A stretch of DNA of 64,000 nucleotides from Leptolyngbya sp. NIES-2104 (GTDB taxonomy: Bacteria > Cyanobacteriota > Cyanobacteriia > Leptolyngbyales > Leptolyngbyaceae), in the NCBI RefSeq assembly GCF_001485215.1, contig NZ_BBWW01000001.1:2542001-2606000 (forward strand), given 5' to 3'. This document shows, one piece after another, positions 14,409 to 23,766 of the stretch. Below the pieces are notes generated by a model. It ran no database searches. It was not told where the DNA came from and worked only from the letters and a program-made list of their open reading frames with translations. How positions within the stretch are numbered: position 1 is the first letter of the stretch; the number at the start of each line of letters is the position of its first letter. The translations under genes were made by a program, and so were the position numbers.

Positions 14409-16184
14409 TTATCGTTTCAGACGTGGGGAAAGCGATAAGAAGCCCTCAAATTGAACTCGATTGCTTGAAATTCCACTCGCACCGCTAATACTGCGAATAC
14501 TGCCTAAGCTGTCTTGAATCTGAGTGACGAACGGATTGTTCTGCGCTGATCGACCCATGAAAGCAGGCAACAAAGCGGTATTCACAAATGACATGAATGC
14601 GCCTTGATTCACGTAGAAATAGCCCAAGTTTGCATTTGGGAAAGGCTCGATCGCAGATTGAAAGTTCGGCGTTTGCGTCAAATTCCGCGTTGGTTTTGGA
14701 TTGAATTCGTTCAGTGCCCCACCTCCAAACAGCATCAACAGCGTATTTTCATCTGTCCAACCGTAGCTAAAGAAATTCAGCGATCGACCTTTATCAACTG
14801 TTCCATAACTCGTAAACGGTTGACCCGCGATCGTGCCTCGTTGCACTAGTGGCTTTCCTAAACGCGGCTCCACAAACGAGGTAAATTTCTTCAATGCGGT
14901 GTCTGCGGCGGCTCGATCGCTTGTTTGCACCATCATGCCGAGGGCAATTTCTGCATTCGCTGAGGGAAGGAAGCCTTTGCGGGTGGGATAAGCGAAGACA
15001 ACATATTCCCCATTCATCCAAGGTAAAAGATCGCGATCGTCTACTCCAAATCCTTCCTGCATCGATTTTCGCGCCTGGTTGATCGCAGTTTTCCAAGCAG
15101 GTTGCGATTCTAATCCAGTGACCAATGTTTGCCAGTACAGCGCTAAATTCTGACTGTTTGCCACCATGTAATTCACTTGGGGCAAGCGCTGTAGAATCTC
15201 ATTGCGAGTCGTGAGCGACGATACTAAGCTCTCTGGAACAGGCTGCTTGAAAGTGATGCCAATCTCGGTGCGGAGTCCGGTCGGTTCTGCCCAAACGTAA
15301 CCTTCTGCGGTGTCGTAGAACTGACCGAGCGGATCAATGTTTTGTGGGTCGATCGAGAAATCCGGCAAGGCAGGCGCATTCGGAGAAATCTTTCTAATCT
15401 CTTCGAGTTGAGCTTTCTGCATTTCATTGATCGCTCTAAATGCTTCCACGTACTTGCCGTAGAGCATCGCGATCGAGCGGCTTGCTTTCGGATTGTTCGC
15501 CAATTTCTGATACTTCGGATTTTCCGTAAGTTTTCCTTGTCCGTCGAGCATTTCTTTAATCGCATCCGCCGAATTTGCCCCGACGAAATAACCGGGGAGA
15601 ATCGCGATCGCAAACTTCGGAGTTGGGAAAAACGGTGCGGAAGGTTTGGATTGTCCAGGTTTTTTATCTGCTTTCGCTGGATTGGCAGGTTCAGGAGTCG
15701 GCAGCTCAAACTCTAAAATTGTTGCGCCTTTGTACTGTGTCTCTTTCGGGGCTTTACGGGATTTCTTAAGTCGATCAACGTACTGATCAAGCGCTGTCTG
15801 ATCCTTCACAGATAAAGCGATCACCATGCTTTTCGCAGAGAGCAACGCTACTCCAAATTGATCCCCTAGCCAAGGTTGAATATCTTTCTCGAAACTGGCT
15901 CCTTGTTCAGTTGGATAAAGGAGTGCACCTGGAAACGAGAAATTATCTGGGAATAGATTGAATTGGCTCAATTCTTTCCAGCGATCGTCTTGCGTATTGA
16001 TCATCACAACGCCCAGCGTTTCTGCCGGGAGAATGGAAGCGATCGAGGTCGATCGGCTGACTTCAGGAGGAACCGCAATGGGTGTAGGTTGAGCAAAAAC
16101 TCTGGGAGTCGAAATCGCCAATTCAGGCGCAGTAACTAAACTCAGCGCAGCAAGCGTTGTAAACAAAGAACGTTTTAGCAACAT
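14409..16184 (-). CDS. DUF3352 domain protein, secreted
   Basis: A 591-residue protein with a clear signal peptide (MLLKRSLFTTLAALSLVTAPELA), then PAETLGVVMINTQDDRWKELSQFNLFPDN, the opening of the cyanobacterial DUF3352 family. Function is unknown; it is probably periplasmic or thylakoid-lumenal. The frame is open from a TTG at 16232, but that TTG lies directly against an AGGAG run, too close for initiation. The ATG at 16184 starts exactly at the signal peptide and is preferred. It is transcribed away from the CNNM gene, with a 131-base shared promoter region. Confidence 0.75.
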   Translation of the reverse strand: MLLKRSLFTTLAALSLVTAPELAISTPRVFAQPTPIAVPPEVSRSTSIASILPAETLGVVMINTQDDRWKELSQFNLFPDNFSFPGALLYPTEQGASFEKDIQPWLGDQFGVALLSAKSMVIALSVKDQTALDQYVDRLKKSRKAPKETQYKGATILEFELPTPEPANPAKADKKPGQSKPSAPFFPTPKFAIAILPGYFVGANSADAIKEMLDGQGKLTENPKYQKLANNPKASRSIAMLYGKYVEAFRAINEMQKAQLEEIRKISPNAPALPDFSIDPQNIDPLGQFYDTAEGYVWAEPTGLRTEIGITFKQPVPESLVSSLTTRNEILQRLPQVNYMVANSQNLALYWQTLVTGLESQPAWKTAINQARKSMQEGFGVDDRDLLPWMNGEYVVFAYPTRKGFLPSANAEIALGMMVQTSDRAAADTALKKFTSFVEPRLGKPLVQRGTIAGQPFTSYGTVDKGRSLNFFSYGWTDENTLLMLFGGGALNEFNPKPTRNLTQTPNFQSAIEPFPNANLGYFYVNQGAFMSFVNTALLPAFMGRSAQNNPFVTQIQDSLGSIRSISGASGISSNRVQFEGFLSLSPRLKR

Positions 16185-16315
16185 AATCCGTTTGATTGAC
16201 GTAATAATGAAATCCTGCTTAGGAGGATGCAACTCCTGAAATCACTCAGTAATCTTTACATTAAGATTCCCAAAAACTGAATTCTTACTGTTTTAAATTC
16301 ATTGGAGAACTTATT

Positions 16316-17200
16316 TTGACGACGCTAGAGACTTTTGAAATTGAAACGGCTGAAACTTTAGTAAGATTAGCGATTCTGCTACTTTTTGTGGTTTTTGTCG
16401 CGTTTTTTGTCGCAGCGGAATTATCGATCGTGTCTGCATCCAAAGGCGAAATTGATTCACTCGCAAGACAAAGCAACAATCCAGGAACTCAGAAAGCGGC
16501 TCAACTGGTTCAAAAAGCACAGAACAATTTAGGGCAGTATCTTTCGGTTACTCAAACCGGAACGACTGCCGGAAGTCTGCTACTCGGATGGATCGGTGAA
16601 GGTGCAACGGTGCATTGGATTGAACCTTGGATTCGATTGCTGCCGATTCCGCCCGTTTCCGCAATGATTACGACGCATACAATCGCAACCGCGATCGCGT
16701 TTCTTATTGTCACGTATATTGAAATCGTATTAGGTGAACTGGTTCCGAAAGTACTAGCCGCTCATGAACCAGAAAAAACCGCACTATTATTAATTCGTCC
16801 GCTTCAGATTTGTTCTTATTTATTCTTTCCAGCGTTAGTGATTTTGAATGCAACCGTGCGACTATTGACCGGATGGATTACGGATCGCGATCGCATTTCA
16901 GAAGATGAATTCATTCGCAAAGATGAGTACTCAGTGTTAGTTTCTGGAACGGCTGATATTTCAACCTTGAACGAACAATTAAATCTCAGCTTGCCTGCGA
17001 GTGATGCGTACCGAACTGCGGCGGGCTTTATGATTCATCATTTGAAAGGAGTTCCGTCAACGGGCGATCGCTTACAGTGGGGCGAATTAGAGTTTGAAGC
17101 GACCCGCGTGGTAGAAAATCAGATAGAAACGCTGTTGTTACGCCAAGTGACTCGCCCGCTCGAACTCGAAAAAACTCTAGCTGCAAGCTCCTATGATTAA
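16316..17200 (+). CDS. CNNM (DUF21) membrane protein lacking CBS domains
   Basis: A 294-residue integral membrane protein with hydrophobic segments at about residues 16-38, 66-85, 110-140 and 155-180. It has the DUF21/CNNM signature (AAELSIVSASKGEIDSLA, YIEIVLGELVPKVLA) found in HlyC/CorC ion-transport proteins. The C-terminal 70 residues resemble the transporter-associated CorC_HlyC domain. The usual CBS pair (about 120-130 residues) between the two is missing, so this is a short form. Start is TTG with a well placed GGAG 9 bases upstream. It overlaps ygfZ by 8 bases. Confidence 0.7.
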   Translation: MTTLETFEIETAETLVRLAILLLFVVFVAFFVAAELSIVSASKGEIDSLARQSNNPGTQKAAQLVQKAQNNLGQYLSVTQTGTTAGSLLLGWIGEGATVHWIEPWIRLLPIPPVSAMITTHTIATAIAFLIVTYIEIVLGELVPKVLAAHEPEKTALLLIRPLQICSYLFFPALVILNATVRLLTGWITDRDRISEDEFIRKDEYSVLVSGTADISTLNEQLNLSLPASDAYRTAAGFMIHHLKGVPSTGDRLQWGELEFEATRVVENQIETLLLRQVTRPLELEKTLAASSYD

Positions 17201-18101
17201 TTTCGATGTAGCATTTTACGATCGCTCTCACTGGGGACGCATCTCAGTTACCGATAGCGATCGCCTCAATTTCCTACACAATCAAACGACGAATACTTTC
17301 AAGCTCAGAAAACCGGGTGAGGGTTGCGATACGGTTGTGCTCACTTCAACCGCAAGAACGATCGATCTAGTCACGGCTTACATTCTCGATGATTCTGTCT
17401 TGCTATTGGTTTCACCGGAAATGAATGGAAAGATCATTAGCTTTCTCGATCGCTATATCTTCTTTGCAGACAAGGTGAAGCTCGAAGACATCACCGAACA
17501 AACCGCAACATTCAGCTTACTCGGTGCGAAAAGTCACGAAATTGTAAAATCGCTTGGTGCTGAAAATCTGATTAATCAACCTTATGGAACTCATTGCGAA
17601 GTCAAAGGCATTCAGATTGCAGTTGGAAATGAATTAGCGATCGAAGGCTATACCTTGATCGGCGATAAAGCGATCGATCTGAAACAAAAACTGATCGATT
17701 CAGGCGTAACCGAAATCGACCATTCAACCTGGGAAAACCTCCGAATCGAACAAGGTCGCCCGATGCCCGGATCTGAATTGACCGAAGACTACAATCCATT
17801 AGAAGCGGGATTGTGGCACACGATCTCATTCAACAAAGGCTGTTACATCGGACAAGAAACGATCGCCCGTCTCGATACTTACAACGGCGTAAAACAGCAA
17901 CTCTGGGGAATTAAGCTTAATCAGTCTGTTGAACCTGGAGCGATCGTCAAACTCGATGATGAAAAAGTCGGTGTAATGACTAGCGTTTCAGACTCAATCG
18001 GGCTTGCCTACATTCGCACCAAAGCAGGAGGAGCAGGCTTAACCGTCGATTTAGGTGAAGTTGTCGATCTCCCGTTTTTGACACACCAGAAACAAAGCTA
18101 G
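17193..18101 (+). CDS. ygfZ: YgfZ/GcvT-like folate-binding protein
   Basis: A 302-residue protein of the tetrahydrofolate-binding YgfZ family, which supports assembly or repair of certain Fe-S enzymes. The hallmark K-G-C-Y-x-G-Q-E motif is present (KGCYIGQE, near residue 214), including the conserved cysteine. Length is normal. The ATG lies inside the end of the upstream CNNM gene (ATGATTAA overlap), so translation is probably coupled. Confidence 0.88.
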   Translation: MINFDVAFYDRSHWGRISVTDSDRLNFLHNQTTNTFKLRKPGEGCDTVVLTSTARTIDLVTAYILDDSVLLLVSPEMNGKIISFLDRYIFFADKVKLEDITEQTATFSLLGAKSHEIVKSLGAENLINQPYGTHCEVKGIQIAVGNELAIEGYTLIGDKAIDLKQKLIDSGVTEIDHSTWENLRIEQGRPMPGSELTEDYNPLEAGLWHTISFNKGCYIGQETIARLDTYNGVKQQLWGIKLNQSVEPGAIVKLDDEKVGVMTSVSDSIGLAYIRTKAGGAGLTVDLGEVVDLPFLTHQKQS

Positions 18102-18117
18102 AAAAACTGAGAATGTC

Positions 18118-18158
18118 GAAGCTTCAGCTTTCCTACTCAGTAGAAATGTTGAAGCTTC
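18118..18158. terminator. hairpin between convergent ygfZ and DUF4330 genes
   Basis: GAAGCTTCAGC and GTTGAAGCTTC (10 of 11 paired) enclose an inner CTACTCAGTAG stem, giving one extended hairpin in the 106-base gap between converging genes. No long T-run follows, so it is called on position and structure. Confidence 0.5.
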
Positions 18159-18207
18159 TTCAATATTTTAGGCAAACTGCCAAAATCCTAAAGCGAGAAT
18201 CACAGTC

Positions 18208-18726
18208 CTATGATTTCTTGAGCCGGATCGCCACAACGCTACTAGCAAAGTTATACATCGGACCATCTAGCTCGATCGTGGTTCCGACTTTGACCTTCTC
18301 CGCTCCTAACACAGGTGTCCCCTCCACCACCGGAACCTCATTCGCCAGCGTCAGCATCATATCTGTCGTCAAAGCTAGTTCCGGTCGTGGATCAGGAAAC
18401 ACCTTCAGCGTTCCATTCGGCTGAGGAGTCGCAACCGTTCGCGGCAAAAACTTAATTTCTGTGACCTTTGCCGTTCCCGAAGGCTGTTTCCGCACCAAGA
18501 TGTTCGTTGTATCTCCAGTTCGGAAAATCTCTTTAGGATTCGTGGTCAAGAGACCTCGCACGACCACATCAACCTCGACGGGTTGCCGCGTCCCTTGAGC
18601 GACTGAACCCGATGCCCCTGGAAACACAAAAATTCCAAACACCACGAGCAAAATCACCAAGGCTGCACCCACATCCAGAATGCTGACCTTGCCAAAGAGC
18701 CGACCTTGAGAATCCACGATAGCCAT
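18208..18726 (-). CDS. DUF4330 domain protein
   Basis: A 172-residue protein with one N-terminal membrane segment (residues 17-36, ILDVGAALVILLVVFGIFVF) followed by a soluble beta-rich region. The start MAIVDSQGRLFGKVSILD and the overall architecture match the cyanobacterial DUF4330 family, of unknown function. Probably anchored in the plasma or thylakoid membrane with the C-terminal part exposed. Confidence 0.75.
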   Translation of the reverse strand: MAIVDSQGRLFGKVSILDVGAALVILLVVFGIFVFPGASGSVAQGTRQPVEVDVVVRGLLTTNPKEIFRTGDTTNILVRKQPSGTAKVTEIKFLPRTVATPQPNGTLKVFPDPRPELALTTDMMLTLANEVPVVEGTPVLGAEKVKVGTTIELDGPMYNFASSVVAIRLKKS

Positions 18727-18910
18727 AGTTATGCTTGATCTAAATGTCTTGTGCGTTGATCTGGATTAATCGTCAATCCTTGATCAACGCCTGTCAAGAG
18801 TAGCACGACTCAACGAAGCGATCGAGCAATTTTCCCCAAGCGCGATCGCAACTAATTCGAGCCAAGCTTCGTCTTGCACAAAAGCGCCTCACGCATTTTT
18901 CACTCGTCCT

Positions 18911-19741
18911 ATGATTACAAAAACACTGCGCCGCCGTTGGTTGTATCCCGTTTTATCGATCGTCATGGTTGCCGGAATCGCGTTTGGGCAACCGTTAGTC
19001 GCTCAGGCAATCTCCTGGGGAGATTTGATCCGGGGTGGAATTCAAATTGTTCAAGGCATTCAGCTTTCTCGCCTCAATGATGCTCAGGAGACTGATCTCG
19101 GTCGCCAAATTAATACGCAATTAACCAGCCGAGAAGTCCGAATTGTTCGCGATCCCGCTTTAACCGCTTATGTAAACGAGATCGGTCAAAGACTCGCGGC
19201 AAATAGTACGCGATCCAATATTCAATATACGTTCCAGGTCGTTGATCAAAATAGCATCAATGCTTTTGCGACGATGGGCGGGTTTGTCTATGTCCATCGC
19301 GGTCTTCTCACCGCTGCGGACAATGAAGCACAAGTTGCGAGTGTGATTGGTCACGAGATTGGACATATCGCTGGAAAACATGCCTTGAAACAAATGCGCC
19401 AAACGGCGATTCAGCAAGGACTTCTAGCAGCCGGAGGACTCGATCGCAGTACTGCTGTCAATCTTGGCGTTCAAGTTGCGCTTCGCTTACCCAATAGCCG
19501 CCGTGATGAGTACGAAGCGGATGAACTCGGAGTTCGGATGCTAGGACGTACAGGGTATGCTCAATCTGAAGCGGTTGCCTTCATGCGGAAACTGCTGAAT
19601 TCTTCGTCTCCGCCTACATTCCTAGCAAATCACCCAGCAACGTCCGATCGCATTACTCGTCTCAATCAGCTAATTTCCCAAAATCCCGCTTCTGGACGGG
19701 CTGGAACCGATTCTGCAAGCTACCGGGCACGCTTACGTTAA
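18911..19741 (+). CDS. M48 family zinc metalloprotease
   Basis: A 276-residue peptidase with an N-terminal export or anchor segment (residues 12-33). HEIGH is at 148-152 (zinc ligands plus catalytic Glu) and the third-ligand block EYEADELGVRML lies about 50 residues later. Family members (BepA/HtpX-like group) handle misfolded envelope proteins. A strong terminator follows the stop. Nearest neighbours are unrelated. The start is the ATG directly before the signal-like segment. Confidence 0.9.
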   Translation: MITKTLRRRWLYPVLSIVMVAGIAFGQPLVAQAISWGDLIRGGIQIVQGIQLSRLNDAQETDLGRQINTQLTSREVRIVRDPALTAYVNEIGQRLAANSTRSNIQYTFQVVDQNSINAFATMGGFVYVHRGLLTAADNEAQVASVIGHEIGHIAGKHALKQMRQTAIQQGLLAAGGLDRSTAVNLGVQVALRLPNSRRDEYEADELGVRMLGRTGYAQSEAVAFMRKLLNSSSPPTFLANHPATSDRITRLNQLISQNPASGRAGTDSASYRARLR

Positions 19742-19763
19742 ACAGGTCAATCTTCTCCAATGT

Positions 19764-19797
19764 GGGACGGTCGTCTCGACCGTCCCCATTTTTTTGC
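19764..19797 (+). terminator. rho-independent terminator after M48 gene
   Basis: GGGACGGTCG/CGACCGTCCC is a perfect 10-bp GC-rich stem with a 3-base loop, followed by CATTTTTTT. It is the clearest intrinsic terminator in the window. Confidence 0.88.
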
Positions 19798-19802
19798 AGA
19801 AA

Positions 19803-20558
19803 TCACATCTTCAGGGCTTGCCGTTTCCCACGTCGTTGCGGTTCCACAGGCATTGTCACTTCACTCAAGGGCACAGTCCGCACTTGATTGGTGTACACAT
19901 TTGCCTGATAAACCTGCTGGCTATTGATTTCTAATGCAGTCAGCCAACCGCTTTTTGGATGGTACGCTCCAGTATCGATACCGAGCCAGCCTCTTCCTTG
20001 CGCGATCGCTCCCGGTGCGACTCCTTGAAACGTGAACGTAATCGTGTGCCCGGTAATAATGGTTTTATCCGTAAAATAAGGACGAGCCGAACTGTGGAAC
20101 TGATCGCGAATCCAGCAAAATTCAGCATAGCCTTGCTGCTCGATCGGTAACTCCGGATTCACGCCTGCATGAACTAACCAGACATCGCCTAAATCCAGAT
20201 AAATCGGCAGGGTGCGAATCCACTCGACGTGCTTCACGAGCAATTCCACATCCACATAACTTGCAACCGTTGCCCTTCCGCCACTCTGTAACCATGCCTG
20301 AAGTGCGGGTGCGTAAACCTGCCCATTCGGAAAAGCTTCAAGCAGCAAATGTTCGTGATTTCCTAATAGCGATTGGTAAGGGCTGTCTTTGACAAATTCA
20401 ATCACTTGGCAGCTTTGCGGACCGCGATCGATCAAATCGCCCAAAAAATAAACCTGATCATCGGCACCGGGAGCGATCGTATTGAGCAACGTCATCAGCC
20501 CTTCATAGTGACCATGCACATCACCAATCACAATTCGACGTGAGGGTTGTTGACTCAT
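19803..20558 (-). CDS. metallophosphoesterase, PPP-type protein phosphatase-like
   Basis: A 251-residue phosphatase with the PPP metal-site motifs in order: GDVHGH (residues 12-17), GDLIDRG (near 41), GNHE (near 65) and a later VHAG. This is the bacterial serine/threonine phosphatase group resembling lambda phosphatase and PrpA. The C-terminus is basic. A monocistronic unit is likely; its natural substrate is unknown, and a di-adenosine tetraphosphatase-type activity cannot be excluded from sequence. Confidence 0.85.
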   Translation of the reverse strand: MSQQPSRRIVIGDVHGHYEGLMTLLNTIAPGADDQVYFLGDLIDRGPQSCQVIEFVKDSPYQSLLGNHEHLLLEAFPNGQVYAPALQAWLQSGGRATVASYVDVELLVKHVEWIRTLPIYLDLGDVWLVHAGVNPELPIEQQGYAEFCWIRDQFHSSARPYFTDKTIITGHTITFTFQGVAPGAIAQGRGWLGIDTGAYHPKSGWLTALEINSQQVYQANVYTNQVRTVPLSEVTMPVEPQRRGKRQALKM

Positions 20559-20705
20559 GCGATCGTCCTTCGGAAACGGGTTAAGACTTGAAATTAAACA
20601 CTAGAACCCGCGTACACGAGTCTGAGCGTATGCCACAATTATGCCCCGTCCATCCTCATCTGTGACGGGAATCTACAGGATTATTACTTTTGCCAAATGC
20701 TTTCT

Positions 20706-21428
20706 TCATCTTCCCAATGCTTTAAGAAACTGCTGAAACCCCGCAAATAGTCCAGGCTTCGCGCTCTGTCCTAAAACTCCGGCAAAAATTTCGTCTAAAC
20801 GTTCAGAATCCGGGCGCTCTTGCTCTTCTGCAATCAACTGATACTCACCGTCCGGCGCATACCAAACCTGCCACGGAGCCGGATAGCAGCGCAAAACTGC
20901 CGACTGATCATCGAGCGGACGCAGATAATAACAAGGCTCGATCGTATCTAAAAATCGCTGCCGGAGTTGCCGTCCTGCGTAGCCAATTCCAATCGTTGCG
21001 ACATCTTCTAGTCTTGGATTGAGCAAAATCACCGGACGTTCTCCAACAACGCTACAAATCTGCTCAACCGGACTCACTTCAACCGAACTCGGTGCCACAA
21101 ACACATAGATTTCGTCTTCCGGATCAACCTGCTCTTCAACAGGAGTCGTTTGCCGCGATCCTGCCACATCCAAGCTGCGAATCGGATGCGGAATCTCGCC
21201 CCAATCGCGTTTCGCCAAGGCTGCAATTCCCGAATCAGTAAAAAACAGTTTCAAGCCTGCACCCCGATCGTGAAAAGTCGAAATGAATTTTTGGGCGATC
21301 GGCATCGCTTTCAGTTCAGGAAACACGAGTTCTACCTGTAATCGCGTGTAACCTGCGGCAAGTGCAGCTTGCGTCGCGCTCTGTGCTTGCGCGATCGCGT
21401 CATCTAAAGTGTTTGGAAGTTCCGGCAT
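20706..21428 (-). CDS. DUF1995 domain protein
   Basis: A 240-residue soluble protein beginning with LPNTLDDAIAQAQSATQAALAAGYTRLQVELVFPEL, the recognisable start of the DUF1995 family shared by cyanobacteria and chloroplasts. The biochemical function is not established. It is divergent from the aldolase gene, with a 74-base shared upstream region containing TACAAT (21471-21476), a possible -10 box for the aldolase. Confidence 0.8.
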   Translation of the reverse strand: MPELPNTLDDAIAQAQSATQAALAAGYTRLQVELVFPELKAMPIAQKFISTFHDRGAGLKLFFTDSGIAALAKRDWGEIPHPIRSLDVAGSRQTTPVEEQVDPEDEIYVFVAPSSVEVSPVEQICSVVGERPVILLNPRLEDVATIGIGYAGRQLRQRFLDTIEPCYYLRPLDDQSAVLRCYPAPWQVWYAPDGEYQLIAEEQERPDSERLDEIFAGVLGQSAKPGLFAGFQQFLKALGR

Positions 21429-21502
21429 ATCGTTTTGTGTTAAACGGCAGAATTCAAGTGGAGCTTGTCGTACAATGCCTTATTTTAAGGGAATTGCGGC
21501 TC

Positions 21503-22399
21503 ATGCTGACTTCAACCAGCGAACTTCTAGAAACAGCACGACGAAATATTTACGCGATCGGCGCGTTCAATGTCTACAACCTCGAAGGAGTCAAAGCAGT
21601 TGTCAGTGCAGCCGAAGTCAGTCAGAGTCCCGCAATGCTACAACTTCATCCCAGCGCTCTAAAATACGGCAATACTCCGCTAGTTGCACTGTGTTTAGAA
21701 GCGGCAGAAGCAGCATCCGTTCCGATTTCTGTTCATTTGGATCACAGCACTTCGGTCAAAGATATCGATCGCGTTCTTCAAGAAGGCGTGCGATCGATTA
21801 TGGCGGACGGTTCACCGATGCCGTATGAGAAAAATCTCGAATTCACCCGCGACATGACGCGATTGGCGCATTCGTATCATGCGATCGTCGAAGCCGAAAT
21901 TGGACGCATCAGCGGCACAGAAGATGGATTAACGATCGCGGAAAAAGAAGCCAAAATGACTGATCCACAGCAAGCGGTGGAATTTGTCCAAGCAACGAAT
22001 GTGGATGCGTTGGCAGTGACGATCGGAAACGTTCATGGAGAATACAAAAATCCGCCGCGTCTCGATTTTCCCCGATTAGAACGCATTCGGAATCTGATCG
22101 AAATCCCGCTCGTCCTGCATGGTGCATCAGGATTGCCACCAGAAATGATTGCTCGATCGATTCAACTCGGTGTGTGCAAATTCAACGTCAATACTGAAGT
22201 GCGTCAGGCTTATATGCAGGCGTTGAAAAATGAAATCTGCGGACAGGACAACAAGGATTTACTCGAAGTCACCGGAGAAGCGATCGCTGCAATGCAAGAC
22301 GTGATTATCGAGAAATTAGAACTCTTTGGCTCTGTCGGTAAAGCTCATCTGCATGAAACACCTTATGCGACGATGTTAGCGACTGCGGCATATCAATAA
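21503..22399 (+). CDS. class II ketose-bisphosphate aldolase
   Basis: A 298-residue zinc aldolase of the fructose/tagatose-bisphosphate type. Seen: HLDHS (substrate and zinc region), VEAEIGRISG, TIGNVHGEY, LHGASG and the phosphate-binding KFNVNTEVR. It is shorter than the main cyanobacterial Calvin-cycle enzyme (about 360 residues), so it may be a GatY/KbaY-type paralogue; the substrate is uncertain. The frame is open back to 21362, but the ATG at 21503 with AAGGGA 10 bases upstream starts at the family N-terminus. The earlier stretch lies over the divergent DUF1995 gene. Confidence 0.88.
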   Translation: MLTSTSELLETARRNIYAIGAFNVYNLEGVKAVVSAAEVSQSPAMLQLHPSALKYGNTPLVALCLEAAEAASVPISVHLDHSTSVKDIDRVLQEGVRSIMADGSPMPYEKNLEFTRDMTRLAHSYHAIVEAEIGRISGTEDGLTIAEKEAKMTDPQQAVEFVQATNVDALAVTIGNVHGEYKNPPRLDFPRLERIRNLIEIPLVLHGASGLPPEMIARSIQLGVCKFNVNTEVRQAYMQALKNEICGQDNKDLLEVTGEAIAAMQDVIIEKLELFGSVGKAHLHETPYATMLATAAYQ

Positions 22400-22405
22400 A
22401 CAAAA

Positions 22406-22428
22406 AGGGAGCCGAATTAAGGCTCCCT
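22406..22428. terminator. bidirectional terminator
   Basis: AGGGAGCC/GGCTCCCT is a perfect 8-bp stem with a 7-base loop. It is preceded by A5 (a U-tract on the minus strand) and lies between the convergent aldolase and VKOR genes. Confidence 0.75.
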
Positions 22429-22449
22429 CTCAATTAGCGGTTCGTGCAA

Positions 22450-23445
22450 TTAAGGCTGTCTACACGTTTTAAATTGATTCTTAAAGTTTTGCGGTCCTTG
22501 ATAACCGGATGCTTCTGCTAACTGCTGCAACGTTTGTCGCCCACTAAAGAATCGTCCATTAATTTGCCAAGTCGGGAATCCTGCTCTTTGTCCTAACTGC
22601 TTCTCTGCCTCACCTAACACACGCTGACAGGTTTCAGTTTGAACATCTTTTCCGCCTTCCGCACATTCCACATACGGAATGTCAGCGACTGCTTCTTTCC
22701 CAAACAATTCTTTTTGTTCACAGCAGTGTGGACACCAGTAAGCGGCATACATTCCCGCGCCCGTCTGCTTCAAATGCCGCGCTAACTGAGTTTCTGCGTC
22801 TCCAGAGGTGTTCTCAATTAGAAAATACGGATTGCCCTGAGCATCTGAAATCGTCGTTGCATTCACTGGAGCCTGTCCTACCGAAGCGCCCCAAGCAAGC
22901 GTTCCAATTAGCGTGACAATTCCTACGATCGATCCCAAAAATACCAACTGTCCGCGATCGTTCCAATCCCGCCCAATCAGCGTCAAGACAAACATCAAAG
23001 TCGCAAACGTCGCAGAAGCGAGACAGAAATAGCAAATCCCGTTCACCCCAAACTGCGACACGAATTTGGAGAACATGATGTACATCAAATAGCCGCTAAA
23101 CAGCAGCATTGCCGTTGCACCTGCAAACAACAGCAACCAAGTATTATTTTCTAAATTCGTCCGGAGTGATTTTTTCTCTTCTGGATTGACTGCGAGTGGA
23201 GCCAGTGCAAACCCTGCCATTGCCAAATATGCCAATAAGCCATACAGCGATAAGGGCAAGCCGAATAAAACAGCATAGGGACTCTCTAGCACTCGTTCGC
23301 ACCCGGTTGTGGGACAGGCGACGACGGTATTCGACAATTTATTAAAGGTAATGTAGCCCGTATTGAGAATGCCGAGAATGGCGATCGCGGCAATCAACAG
23401 ACGAGAGTTGCGATAAATCCAGGGGGTAGAACGTCGGCGGGTCAT
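22450..23445 (-). CDS. VKOR family protein with thioredoxin-like domain
   Basis: A 331-residue fusion. The N-terminal vitamin K epoxide reductase module spans about residues 17-180, with multiple membrane helices, loop cysteines C44 and C49, and the quinone-site CYFC at 138-141. A C-terminal thioredoxin-like domain carries WCPHC (CPHC 238-241). It forms disulfide bonds in exported or lumenal proteins, passing electrons to quinone, which is the known role of the cyanobacterial fusion in place of DsbA/DsbB. All active cysteines are present and the gene looks intact. Confidence 0.93.
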   Translation of the reverse strand: MTRRRSTPWIYRNSRLLIAAIAILGILNTGYITFNKLSNTVVACPTTGCERVLESPYAVLFGLPLSLYGLLAYLAMAGFALAPLAVNPEEKKSLRTNLENNTWLLLFAGATAMLLFSGYLMYIMFSKFVSQFGVNGICYFCLASATFATLMFVLTLIGRDWNDRGQLVFLGSIVGIVTLIGTLAWGASVGQAPVNATTISDAQGNPYFLIENTSGDAETQLARHLKQTGAGMYAAYWCPHCCEQKELFGKEAVADIPYVECAEGGKDVQTETCQRVLGEAEKQLGQRAGFPTWQINGRFFSGRQTLQQLAEASGYQGPQNFKNQFKTCRQP

Positions 23446-23600
23446 AAGCTAGTTTCAATGAGAGTGGCTCTGTACTCTATCAGGGTAACGGCTGCAAGGG
23501 CGACTTGTGATCTGTTGTCTATTCTGGCTGAATTTGGTGCGATCGCAGCGTTTCTTTTAATGAATGGCGATCGGCTCGACAAGTTTCTTGAAGAATTGAC

Positions 23601-23629
23601 TTGCAAAGTGGCGCATCTTTTGTTACTTT
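23601..23629 (+). promoter_or_regulatory. candidate tRNA-Phe promoter
   Basis: TTGCAA (23601-23606), a 17-base spacer and TACTTT (23624-23629) lie about 20 bases upstream of the tRNA-Phe gene. Fair match to sigma70 consensus; assigned by position. Confidence 0.4.
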
Positions 23630-23648
23630 GATTAAGCACCAAAAACGC

Positions 23649-23722
<74 letters not shown>

Positions 23723-23748
23723 TGGTTCCAACCCTTCAAACAGAGAGC

Positions 23749-23766
23749 GTGAGCAGGATGTGAGCA
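23749..23766 (+). repeat. possible integrase arm site, left end
   Basis: Two GTGAGCA heptamers 11 bases apart (23749-23755 and 23760-23766) lie just inside attL. The same pair with the same spacing occurs at the right end (48119-48136). Matching paired sites at both ends of an element are typical of integrase arm-type sites; binding is inferred. Confidence 0.45.
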
